A DNA stretch of 64,000 nt from the NCBI GenBank assembly GCA_021776335.1, contig JAJFGB010000007.1:248001-312000 (forward strand), given 5' to 3'. Position numbers and translations under genes: made by a program. Each line of letters starts with the position of its first letter. Position 1 is the first letter of the stretch. Below are positions 54,595-61,852 of this stretch, one piece after another. This stretch comes from Hyphococcus sp. (GTDB taxonomy: Bacteria; Pseudomonadota; Alphaproteobacteria; Caulobacterales; Parvularculaceae). The notes under the pieces are model-generated. The model saw only the letters and a list, made by a program, of their open reading frames with translations, did not search any database and was not told the DNA's origin.

Positions 54595-56552
54595 CACTTA
54601 TCCGCAAGATTTTGGTTGCCAATCGCGGTGAGATCGCCTGCCGTGTGATGCGCAGCGCTAAAGCGCGCGGCATCGCAAGCGTTGCGGTTTATTCCGACGC
54701 GGATGCGGGCGCCATGCATGTGCGTTGCGCTGATGAGGCGGTGCATATTGGCGGCGCTGCGCCGTCGGAAAGTTACCTGAGAATTGACGCGGTTATTGAG
54801 GCGGCAAAACAAAGCGGCGCTGACGCTATTCATCCCGGCTATGGCTTTTTGTCGGAGCGCGCGGATTTTGGGCAAGCCTGCACTGACGCCGGCATTATCT
54901 TTATGGGCCCGCCAGCATCTGCGATCGCTGCCATGGGCGACAAGGCGGTTGCGAAACGCCGGATGATTGACGCCGGGGTTCCCTGCATCCCCGGTTATCA
55001 AGGCGATGATCAGTCGGAGGATGTACTGATCGCTGAAGCCAAAAAAATTGACTTTCCGCTGATGGTGAAGGCGTCTGCTGGCGGCGGTGGCCGCGGCATG
55101 CGCATTGTTCACAACAAGACAGAACTGCCTGACGCGATTGCGTCGGCGCGCAAAGAGGCCGAAAGCGCCTTCGGCGACGGGCGGTTATTGCTGGAGCGCG
55201 CTGTTACAGGCGCCCGCCATGTCGAAATCCAGATTTTCGGCGACGCTCATGGCAATGTCATTCATTTGGGCGAGCGCGATTGCTCCCTGCAGCGGCGCAA
55301 CCAGAAAGTTATTGAAGAGGCGCCGTCGCCGGTCATCAATGAAGATACGCGGGCGGCAATGGGGACCGCTGCGGTGAAAGCAGCGCAGGCGGTTCAATAT
55401 GTCGGCGCCGGCACGGTGGAATTTCTCTTTGATCCGGCGCGCGCGGAATTTTATTTCCTTGAAATGAATACGCGCCTGCAGGTGGAGCATCCCGTCACCG
55501 AATACGTGACCGGGCTTGATCTTGTGTCACTGCAATTCGATGTCGCCGAGGGCAAGGCCCTGCCGCTGACTCAGGATAATGTGACACTTTCCGGCTGGGC
55601 GATGGAAGCGCGGCTCTATGCCGAAGATCCGGCAAACGGGTTTATGCCGCAAACTGGCGACATAGCCTTGCTTGAGTTTCCAACCGGCGCCGGCCTGCGC
55701 GTCGATGCAGGTGTCGAGACCGGCGATCAGGTGACAGCGCATTATGATCCAATGATCGCGAAAGTGATCGCCCATGGCGCGACGCGCGATGAAGCGCGCG
55801 CGCGTCTTGCAGCGGGATTGCGCGACACAGCGCTTCTTGGTGTAGGAACCAATGTGCGATTCTTAATCCGGCTTCTGGAAGATGAATGTTTCGCCAAAGG
55901 CGATGCCGACACGCGATATATAGAGAGCAATCTTGATGCGATCTGCGGTGAGGCTGTGGCGCCAGACGCATTGGATATCGCGATCGCGGCCTGTGTTTCT
56001 ATGGCGCAGCAGCAGGGCCAGCTATTGACTGGATGGAATTCACGCGGTGCGCAGTTTTTTCCATTGAAACTCCGCCTGGGCGATCAGCTTTTTGACGGCG
56101 CTGCAAAGATTGACGGATGCATGATCACCGGCCGCCTCGCGGAGGAAAGCTGCGCTATCGAAATCGTCTCTCTCAGTGGCGTGCGTCTGACGTACAAATT
56201 TGACGGGCGGCGGCAAGCCGCAATAGCGTTGCGGGTCGGCAATGCGATCCACATTAAGCGCGACGGCGCCTCGTTTTCTTTTGAGGATATCTCTTATGCG
56301 GCGTCGTCAGGCGCTGGCGTTTCGGCAGGCATCGTTATTGCGCCCATGGCCGGCCTTGTGACCGGCGTTGCAGTCAAGTCAGGCGACAGCGTTGCGAAGG
56401 GCGAGATCGTTGCGACCATCGAGGCAATGAAGATGGAGCACCAGCTGAAAGCGCCGCGTGACGGCATTGTCGCCGAAGCGCTCGTCAAGGAAGGCGATCA
56501 GGTCGCCATTCGCGCGAAACTTATTGTATTTGAGGCAGAGGATAAATCATGA
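54591..56552 (+). CDS. Acyl-CoA carboxylase, biotin carboxylase/biotin carrier (alpha) subunit
   Basis: The 653-residue subunit joins a biotin carboxylase domain (residues 1-445; ILVANRGEIACRVMRSAK, HPGYGFLSERADF, KASAGGGGRGMR, EMNTRLQVEHPVTE) to a C-terminal biotinyl domain with the modified Lys in IEAMKMEHQLKAP near residue 625. The layout equals MCC and GCC alpha subunits. BirA encoded at 21160 should attach the biotin. It overlaps the hydratase and BKACE genes by 4 bases each, so the stoichiometry is coupled. Confidence 0.94.
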   Translation: MTLIRKILVANRGEIACRVMRSAKARGIASVAVYSDADAGAMHVRCADEAVHIGGAAPSESYLRIDAVIEAAKQSGADAIHPGYGFLSERADFGQACTDAGIIFMGPPASAIAAMGDKAVAKRRMIDAGVPCIPGYQGDDQSEDVLIAEAKKIDFPLMVKASAGGGGRGMRIVHNKTELPDAIASARKEAESAFGDGRLLLERAVTGARHVEIQIFGDAHGNVIHLGERDCSLQRRNQKVIEEAPSPVINEDTRAAMGTAAVKAAQAVQYVGAGTVEFLFDPARAEFYFLEMNTRLQVEHPVTEYVTGLDLVSLQFDVAEGKALPLTQDNVTLSGWAMEARLYAEDPANGFMPQTGDIALLEFPTGAGLRVDAGVETGDQVTAHYDPMIAKVIAHGATRDEARARLAAGLRDTALLGVGTNVRFLIRLLEDECFAKGDADTRYIESNLDAICGEAVAPDALDIAIAACVSMAQQQGQLLTGWNSRGAQFFPLKLRLGDQLFDGAAKIDGCMITGRLAEESCAIEIVSLSGVRLTYKFDGRRQAAIALRVGNAIHIKRDGASFSFEDISYAASSGAGVSAGIVIAPMAGLVTGVAVKSGDSVAKGEIVATIEAMKMEHQLKAPRDGIVAEALVKEGDQVAIRAKLIVFEAEDKS

Positions 56553-57406
56553 CGGATAAAGCGATCATCACGTGCGCCCTGACCGGCGTCCTCACCAATC
56601 CCGAACAACATCCCGTGCCGGTGACGCCGGAAGAAATGGCGACGGAAGCAAAGCGCGCCTATGATGCAGGTGCGACCATCATGCATGTGCATTACCGCCA
56701 GCAGGAAAAAGGCAAAGGCCATTTGCCGAGCTGGGACCCGGCACTGTGTCAGGAAATCAATGAGGCGATCCGCGCTGCCTGTCCCGATGTGGTGATCAAT
56801 ATGACCACGGGCGTTGTCGGGCCGGAATATGGTTATGTGCTCGACTATCTGCGCGCCTGCAAACCGGAAATGGCCGCATGCAATGCGGGTACGCTCAATT
56901 ATTTGAAGACGCGCAGGAGCGGCGAGTGGGCCTGGCCGCCAATGATATTCGACAATCCCGTTTCAAAGGTGACCGACTACATCAATGTGATGAAGGAATG
57001 TAACATCATTCCGGAATTTGAGTGTTTCGATGTCGGGATCGTCCGCTCAGTCGGGCTCTATATTGAAAACGGGATGACCGAACATGCCGACTATAATTTT
57101 GTTATGGGCGTTGCATCCGGGATGCCGGCCGATCCGGATCTGTTGCCGCTGCTGGTCAACTACAAAAAACCCGACATGCCCTGGCAGGCGACGGTGATCG
57201 GGCGGGAAGATGTCTGGCCGGTGCATATGCGCGCCGCTGAGCTTGGCGGTAATCTGCGCACGGGGCTCGAGGATTGTTTCTATTTGCCCGATGGCGAAAA
57301 AGCGTCTTCCAACGGCCCGATGATTGAGGCGCTGGCGGCCTGCGCCCATGGCGCCGGCCGCGAGATTGCGAGCCCGGTGGAAACGCGCGCGGCTTTGGGG
57401 GTTTAA
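56549..57406 (+). CDS. Beta-keto acid cleavage enzyme (BKACE, DUF849)
   Basis: The 285-residue TIM-barrel protein belongs to the family of 3-keto-5-aminohexanoate cleavage enzyme (Kce), which condenses a beta-keto acid with acetyl-CoA to give acetoacetate and a new acyl-CoA. The zinc motif HVH (His46, His48) and FECFDVG follow the family pattern, and ITCALTGVLTNPEQHP opens the barrel. It overlaps the biotin carboxylase gene by 4 bases. Its place at the end of a carboxylase operon, where an HMG-CoA lyase would be expected, suggests it completes the pathway with a different cleavage. Confidence 0.9.
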   Translation: MTDKAIITCALTGVLTNPEQHPVPVTPEEMATEAKRAYDAGATIMHVHYRQQEKGKGHLPSWDPALCQEINEAIRAACPDVVINMTTGVVGPEYGYVLDYLRACKPEMAACNAGTLNYLKTRRSGEWAWPPMIFDNPVSKVTDYINVMKECNIIPEFECFDVGIVRSVGLYIENGMTEHADYNFVMGVASGMPADPDLLPLLVNYKKPDMPWQATVIGREDVWPVHMRAAELGGNLRTGLEDCFYLPDGEKASSNGPMIEALAACAHGAGREIASPVETRAALGV

Positions 57407-57579
57407 CGCAGCATGCGTTGTCACTTTCTCTTATGATGGCGCTTTTTTCCTGCTATGCTGGGGCTGCGCGAAGAGACCCTCTATCTGTCAGACCGCTTTA
57501 GTTTATTGTTGGTCGCGTTTTCGAACTGCGAAACCGGAATCCACTTTCGCTGAAAACGCTCCGCTATGGGAGAAATCAG

Positions 57580-58002
57580 ATGAAGCTCAACACTTATTTA
57601 TATTTTGACGGTCAGTGCGCCGAGGCGTTCGATTTTTACAAATCTGTATTCGGCGGAGAATTTGCGATCATTCAGACGTTCGGCGACGGCCCGCCTGGAA
57701 TGGGCGTGCCGGATGCGGAGAAATCCCGCATCATGCATGTGTCGCTGCCCGTGGGCGACGACGTGCTGATGGGCTCTGACACCATGTCGACATATGGCGA
57801 GCCCGCAAAGCCGGGCAACAGCTTTGCTGTTTCTGTGGCGCCCGACACAAAAGAAGAGGCTGACCGCATCTTTCCACTGCTTGCCGACGGCGGTGGTGTA
57901 GCGATGCCGCTCGCGAATACATTCTGGGGCGCCTATTTCGGGATGTGTAAGGATAAATTCGGCGTTCACTGGATGGTGGATGTGGATACGAGCGAGAAGT
58001 AA
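57580..58002 (+). CDS. VOC superfamily protein (PhnB-like)
   Basis: The 140-residue protein matches the PhnB/3-demethylubiquinone-type VOC family: MKLNTYLYFDGQCAEAFDFYKSVFGG, then SRIMHVSLPVGDDVLMGSD, and the end FWGAYFGMCKDKFGVHWMVD. Members are metal-independent or unassigned small proteins in spite of the name. Single gene with about 170 bases upstream. I see no link to the carboxylase operon. Confidence 0.9.
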   Translation: MKLNTYLYFDGQCAEAFDFYKSVFGGEFAIIQTFGDGPPGMGVPDAEKSRIMHVSLPVGDDVLMGSDTMSTYGEPAKPGNSFAVSVAPDTKEEADRIFPLLADGGGVAMPLANTFWGAYFGMCKDKFGVHWMVDVDTSEK

Positions 58003-58363
58003 AAGGGCAGCCCGCGAGGGGTGCGACCCCAAGCCTGAGTTTCTGGGCCAGAGCTCATTTTTATGCGAAAAAACCCGCTTTTGTGATTCGTTAACACTAA
58101 ATATGACAGGCGGGAATCCGTGTGTGAGCGGACTATCCGCCAGCTTTAATGCGCTTTTCAGGCGGTTTGCGGCGCCCTGGAGGGCCGGAGCGGAAAAACC
58201 TTGAATTTTGGCCGATTAGGGCCCACATAACCTCAGCACCAATGATATCGAGCCGTCTACTAGGCCTCTGCCTCAAGCTTAATACACTCCTCTAATACAT
58301 CGGTAGCTTTCTATGCAGTCAGTTTCTTCTGGCTGTTAACGCCATGTCTTAAGGAGATATAAA
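58003..58363 (+). other. Long upstream region of the cold-shock gene
   Basis: This 361-base stretch has no gene that I can support. Its 3' end contains AAGGAG (58351-58356) 7 bases before the cspA-type start, and the rest would contain the promoter and probably a long 5' untranslated leader, as is usual for cold-shock genes. No cold-box sequence is obvious to me. Confidence 0.45.
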
Positions 58364-58567
58364 ATGGCTTCAGGAACAGTGAAATGGTACAATTCACAAA
58401 AAGGCTTCGGCTTTATCGAGCCTACTGACGGCGGCAAAGACGTTTTCGTCCACGCAACCGCTTTGGAGGCCGCAGGCCTTCGCAGCCTCAATGATGGTCA
58501 GCAAGTCAGCTACGAGCTGACCGAAGACCGCGGCAAGACTTCCGCTACATCATTGAAGGTCGAATAG
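58364..58567 (+). CDS. Cold-shock protein (CspA family)
   Basis: The 67-residue single OB-fold RNA chaperone has RNP1 as KGFGFI and RNP2 as VFVHAT, with the usual start ASGTVKWYNSQKGFGF. Length is normal. AAGGAG lies 7 bases upstream. Such proteins melt mRNA structure in the cold or in stationary phase. Two or three small genes follow on the same strand. Confidence 0.96.
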   Translation: MASGTVKWYNSQKGFGFIEPTDGGKDVFVHATALEAAGLRSLNDGQQVSYELTEDRGKTSATSLKVE

Positions 58568-58620
58568 AGTAATTCGGCTTACGCGGTCTCAAATTGAGAG
58601 CGCATCTTGTATAAGAGTTG

Positions 58621-58660
58621 GGGAGGGGCGCAGGCAATGCAGGCGCTCCTTTCCCGGTTT
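58621..58660 (+). terminator. Weak hairpin after the cold-shock gene
   Basis: GGGAGGGGCGC and GCGCTCCTTTCCC pair imperfectly and are followed by GGTTTT. It lies between the cold-shock gene and the 71-residue protein, where it could attenuate read-through. The pairing has bulges, so support is limited. Confidence 0.35.
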
Positions 58661-58675
58661 TGACGTTGAAGACAG

Positions 58676-58891
58676 ATGAATGATGTGGATGAACAGCACA
58701 AATACAACATCGGGCAAATCGTTTCGCTAACGCGTGGCTTTGGGTATTCGCAACCCGTAACGGCTGCGTTCGAGATAATTGCTCAGTTGCCGACTAATGG
58801 TGCTCAATTCCAGTATCGCATCCGTAACAGTGACGAAAAGTTTGAACGGGTTGCTGCAGAGAACGAGCTTATTTTGCGCCCCCAGAACTGA
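58676..58891 (+). CDS. Small conserved-looking protein, 71 residues
   Basis: I do not recognise a named family. The sequence is balanced and protein-like: MNDVDEQHKYNIGQIVSLTR, then AFEIIAQLPTNGAQFQYRIRNSDEKFERVAAENEL. Its pattern (IGQIV at the start, then FEIIAQLP and YRIR) suggests a small beta-barrel such as SH3-like or a KOW-like fold. It follows the cold-shock gene, which supports a role in RNA or stress response, but that is inference. Confidence 0.72.
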   Translation: MNDVDEQHKYNIGQIVSLTRGFGYSQPVTAAFEIIAQLPTNGAQFQYRIRNSDEKFERVAAENELILRPQN

Positions 58892-58930
58892 TGGGCTGAT
58901 TTAGGCAGATCGAATTTCAGGGAGATCGAT

Positions 58931-59077
58931 ATGGCTAAGGGTCAGCAGCGTAGTAACAAAGAGAAAAAGAAGCCAAAGCAAAACAAGCCGAAGAAGGTTG
59001 TAGCAACGGCGTCGCAGACCACTGAAGTTTTTCGCAAAAACGCTCTCGGAAAAGGGCAAGGATCGGGTAAATCATGA
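58931..59077 (+). CDS. Very small lysine-rich protein, 48 residues
   Basis: The frame MAKGQQRSNKEKKKPKQNKP and on to GKGQGSGKS is short but has GGGAGA at about 8 bases before the ATG, and its stop overlaps the start of the next gene (ATGA). More than a quarter of the residues are lysine, so it is disordered and probably binds nucleic acid. It resembles small basic proteins found near csp genes in alphaproteobacteria, but I cannot name a family. Coupling to the downstream gene supports that it is real. Confidence 0.68.
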   Translation: MAKGQQRSNKEKKKPKQNKPKKVVATASQTTEVFRKNALGKGQGSGKS

Positions 59078-59304
59078 GCACACAACAAGCAAGTCAATCT
59101 GCACCGTCATCGCAAAGTTCACCGACGCGTGTGCGTGCCGACCGTGCACGCGCTCAGGCCGTAGCCCTTGCCGAACTGGCCAAAGAGCAAGCGGCGCAGC
59201 GCGCGAAATCCGATCGTCTTCGCCAAATGCGTCTGGACAATCAAAACAAAAAACCGGATGTGGCGAAATTTATGGCTGCCCGCCGGAAAAAGCTGGCGAA
59301 GTAA
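59074..59304 (+). CDS. Small basic helical protein, 76 residues
   Basis: The protein begins with a Ser/Gln-rich stretch, then a long charged helix (RVRADRARAQAVALAELAKEQAAQRAKSDRL in outline), and ends FMAARRKKLAK. A coiled coil with basic ends would suit RNA binding or ribosome association. I do not recognise a family. The start overlaps the stop of the 48-residue gene by 4 bases, making it the last gene of the csp-linked run. Confidence 0.65.
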   Translation: MSTQQASQSAPSSQSSPTRVRADRARAQAVALAELAKEQAAQRAKSDRLRQMRLDNQNKKPDVAKFMAARRKKLAK

Positions 59305-59315
59305 AGGCTGCGCTT

Positions 59316-59846
59316 TCAGTCAATTGCCGCCGCATGCCGCCGGACAAGACCGCGTGTGCTGAACACGGCTTCCTCGATCTTGCGGCGGACCTCCATCGGC
59401 CGCGCGAGCACCGGGAACTCTATGACAGCGATGCCGGTGCCGCGAATGGTCAGTGTGCCGCGTCCGACAATGCGATCAAGAAAAGATTGATGCACCAGTA
59501 CTTCCTCGATTTTGTCGAGGCTGACCTCATGGCTATCGCGCGCAATCAAGCCGGTTTTTAAAATCAATCGCGCTGTCGTCACAGCGATCACGGTCGTCCA
59601 TTTGTGAACATAACGCTGCAGCGTGATGAGGGCGCCGAGGAAGAAACACAGCACGCACAGGATGACAAAAGCATTGGAAAGAGCGGACGTGTAGAGATAT
59701 TCCTGGGCGAATGCCGCGACCCAGAATACCGGCGGGGTGAGCCCAAGGGCGAGCCAGAACAAACTCCCGACATCATAGGTCCAGTTGAAATGCGCGCGGT
59801 AGAGATATTCTTCTCCCGGCGCCAGGGTCTTTTTCACGTAAGCCAT
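59316..59846 (-). CDS. Membrane protein with bacterial PH domain (bPH2/YdbT type)
   Basis: The 176-residue protein starts at an ATG (59846) that precedes AYVKKTLAPGEEYLYRAHF. Two membrane helices (about 30-52 and 58-82) are followed by a PH-like domain: WTTVIAVTTARLILKTGLIARDSHEVSLDKIEEVLVHQSFLDRIVG and GTLTIRGTG. That is the usual layout of small bPH2 proteins, whose function is unknown. It is convergent with the csp-linked genes. Confidence 0.88.
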   Translation of the reverse strand: MAYVKKTLAPGEEYLYRAHFNWTYDVGSLFWLALGLTPPVFWVAAFAQEYLYTSALSNAFVILCVLCFFLGALITLQRYVHKWTTVIAVTTARLILKTGLIARDSHEVSLDKIEEVLVHQSFLDRIVGRGTLTIRGTGIAVIEFPVLARPMEVRRKIEEAVFSTRGLVRRHAAAID

Positions 59847-60047
59847 AGAGATCAGCGGCGCGCACGCCTCCCGATTTATTTGCGCCAAACCTATCAGGCT
59901 AAGAGCCGGACGCGTTGATCAAGGTCAATCGGGAATGGGGAAAGACGCGCATGTATTCGTAACCGCGCCGCCTTTACCGCAGCGCGAAGGATGGCGTAGG
60001 TTGCTTCCGGCGGGCGGCCCGGGCCTCTACAGGAAAGGACTGCTGAT

Positions 60048-60422
60048 ATGTTTGACGAAAATCTCTTGAAAATCGCTAATACACTTGTGGGCTATTGCAA
60101 GGACGGCAATGAGGCGTTGGGGCTCAACGAGCTCTATGCCAAAAACGCTGTGTCGGTGGAAGCCGCGGATCAAGGCGGCGGCGTTGAAACAAACGGCCTC
60201 GATGCGATCCACGGCAAGCACGAATGGTGGCGCAATGCTTTTGATGTCCATGGCGCCAATGTCGAAGGCCCGTTCATGCACGGGTCAGATCGTTTCGGCG
60301 TCATTTTCGAAATTGACGCCACCAATAAGGAAACCGGCGAACGCAACAAGATGAAAGAGTTCGGCGTTTACACCGTCAATGACGGCAAGATTGTCCGTGA
60401 GGAGTTTTTCTACAGCGCGTAA
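60048..60422 (+). CDS. SnoaL-like/nuclear transport factor 2 family protein
   Basis: The 124-residue protein has the cone-shaped NTF2 fold pattern: an N-terminal helix, YAKNAVSVEAADQ with the typical acidic loop, then a helix around DAIHGKHEWWRNAF and three C-terminal strands (FGVIFEIDATN, MKEFGVYTVNDGKIVREEFFY). Members of this class are enzymes of polyketide-type chemistry or ligand binders; the role here is unknown. AGGAAAGGA lies upstream of the ATG. Confidence 0.85.
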   Translation: MFDENLLKIANTLVGYCKDGNEALGLNELYAKNAVSVEAADQGGGVETNGLDAIHGKHEWWRNAFDVHGANVEGPFMHGSDRFGVIFEIDATNKETGERNKMKEFGVYTVNDGKIVREEFFYSA

Positions 60423-60438
60423 TGCGTCGCGTTCACGG

Positions 60439-60545
60439 CCATCCTTCGAGGCTCGCGTTTTACGCTCGCACCTCAGGATGAGGGTTTCTTCTGTTGTTTG
60501 CTTTCCTCATCCTGAGGCGCCGCCACTGGCGGCCTCGAAGGATGG
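60439..60545. repeat. Complex palindromic repeat, copy 1
   Basis: Outer arms CCATCCTTCGAGGC (60439-60452) and GCCTCGAAGGATGG (60532-60545) are perfect inverted repeats. Inside them CCTCAGGATGAGG (60471-60483) and CCTCATCCTGAGG (60505-60517) form a second perfect pair. Such REP-like elements are dispersed in many alphaproteobacterial genomes. A second copy lies at 61349. Confidence 0.85.
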
Positions 60546-60567
60546 AAAGGGGCGCGATCAAATCCTT

Positions 60568-60600
60568 ACCGTCATCCCGGGCTTGATGCGGGATGACGGT
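60568..60600. repeat. Short inverted repeat (hairpin) near copy 1
   Basis: ACCGTCATCCCG and CGGGATGACGGT form a perfect 12-bp stem with a 9-base loop containing GCTTGAT. Similar GTCATCCCGG hairpins are common dispersed repeats in alphaproteobacteria. A TCTTTC follows, so it might also end the SnoaL-type transcript. Confidence 0.7.
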
Positions 60601-60650
60601 CTTTCAAAATCAAGATAGGATAAGCACTCAAACAATCAGGGGAGACAGCC

Positions 60651-61334
60651 ATGCCCACCGCAACCCGCGGAAAAGTTGCGTTTCAGAAAAATCACGCCGG
60701 CACTCATGACGGCCACGAAGACGATGTGGAGGAGTATTTCTGCCACCCCAAACCGCGTGGCCGTCGGCGCGGCGCCAATCCGCAGCTCGATGTGCCCGTG
60801 GTTTATCTTCAGGACCATCTGCAGGCGTCCGAAGCCGGGCGGCTTTTAACGGCGGCGGCAAACCAGGGCGAGACGCTGACGTTTGATACGCTCTGGCCAC
60901 AGATCAAAACATTGCTGTCGCTGGATAATTTGACAATCGATCTTGCCGGCATACCCGCCGACTGGCGCCGTGCAAAAGACTGCCATGACTGCCGCATTTC
61001 AGTCTCCGTCGATTATGACGTCTATACGATTGTCGCCAGCGTCACCGAAGCGATGACATTTAGTGGCGAAAACTACCCGCAGGGTGACACGATTGCGGCG
61101 TGGCGCGCCTGCGAACCGTTTCGGTATAAATTTATCCAGCGATGTACCTTCAATCAATCATGTTGTCCCGGCGAGGAAGACCCCGGCGGTGAAATCGTCA
61201 ACGAGTCGGGCTATTTCAACGCGCCGAGCGAGTTTGGTAATGCATTCCCATGGAATCCGGGCTGGCACTGGAAGCCGAGCGAAAACTGGATGATCAAACC
61301 GCAATTTCCATACTGGATTCCGCAAGACGATTAG
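60651..61334 (+). CDS. Unrecognised protein, 227 residues, flanked by repeats
   Basis: I do not recognise a family. The first 45 residues are polar and His/Arg-rich (FQKNHAGTHDGHEDDVEEYF, RGRRRGANPQ). The middle has a helical acidic part and the C-terminal half is rich in Trp, Tyr, Pro and Cys (CHDC, CTFNQSCCPGEEDPGG, WNPGWHWKPSENW). No signal peptide or membrane segment is evident. GGGGAGACA precedes the ATG. Copies of the palindromic repeat lie on both sides, so it may be a mobile or recently acquired unit. Confidence 0.62.
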   Translation: MPTATRGKVAFQKNHAGTHDGHEDDVEEYFCHPKPRGRRRGANPQLDVPVVYLQDHLQASEAGRLLTAAANQGETLTFDTLWPQIKTLLSLDNLTIDLAGIPADWRRAKDCHDCRISVSVDYDVYTIVASVTEAMTFSGENYPQGDTIAAWRACEPFRYKFIQRCTFNQSCCPGEEDPGGEIVNESGYFNAPSEFGNAFPWNPGWHWKPSENWMIKPQFPYWIPQDD

Positions 61335-61348
61335 CGCGGCGTCTGCGA

Positions 61349-61457
61349 CCATCCTTCGAGGCTCGACGCTAATGCGTCTAGCGCCTCAGGATGAGGGTTT
61401 TTCTTTATTGCTCAACCACCCTCATCCTGAGGTGGCCCAAAGGGCCCTCGAAGGATG
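61349..61457. repeat. Complex palindromic repeat, copy 2
   Basis: Outer arms CATCCTTCGAGG (61350-61361) and CCTCGAAGGATG (61446-61457) enclose the inner pair CCTCAGGATGAGG (61384-61396) and CCTCATCCTGAGG (61420-61432). The layout and the arm sequences match copy 1, while the spacers differ. It lies 15 bases past the stop of the unrecognised 227-residue gene. Confidence 0.85.
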
Positions 61458-61481
61458 AAAGCAGGTGCATTCACTGAAGCC

Positions 61482-61751
61482 CTATTTGCCCTCGGCGTCG
61501 CGCCGTTTCTGCAATACGATACATGCCTCGACGTCACTGTCGCCGATATCCGTATAGTCTTCGCCCGCTTCCATCATGCCTTCAGTGCGGGGCCCGCTCT
61601 CTCGCGCGCCCTGCATCGCCGCCGCACATGCGTCTTCAAGTTCGGTGAGGCTCATGCCGGCATAGTCGGTATCAGGCGGCGTTATACAGGCAGCGGCGGT
61701 CGTCATCAGACCCGCTGCGGCCAGAGCGCTTAAACCAGAAATCCATTTCAT
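61482..61751 (-). CDS. Small exported protein, probable lipoprotein
   Basis: The ATG at 61751 gives 89 residues with a signal (MKWISGLSALAAAGLMTTAA) and Cys at 22 (TAAAC), so a lipid anchor is likely though the lipobox is not ideal. The mature part is acidic and has two further Cys residues that could pair. I do not recognise a family. It lies downstream of uvrB on the same strand and may share its transcript. Confidence 0.65.
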   Translation of the reverse strand: MKWISGLSALAAAGLMTTAAACITPPDTDYAGMSLTELEDACAAAMQGARESGPRTEGMMEAGEDYTDIGDSDVEACIVLQKRRDAEGK

Positions 61752-61852
61752 GGCAGTTCTCCAAATCCCGCTACCGCCCGGCCGCAATTGTGCGCCCGGC
61801 TTCGGGAACGGTCAAATCAGGTTTGTGTGGTGTTTTTGTGGCAAACCGAGGT

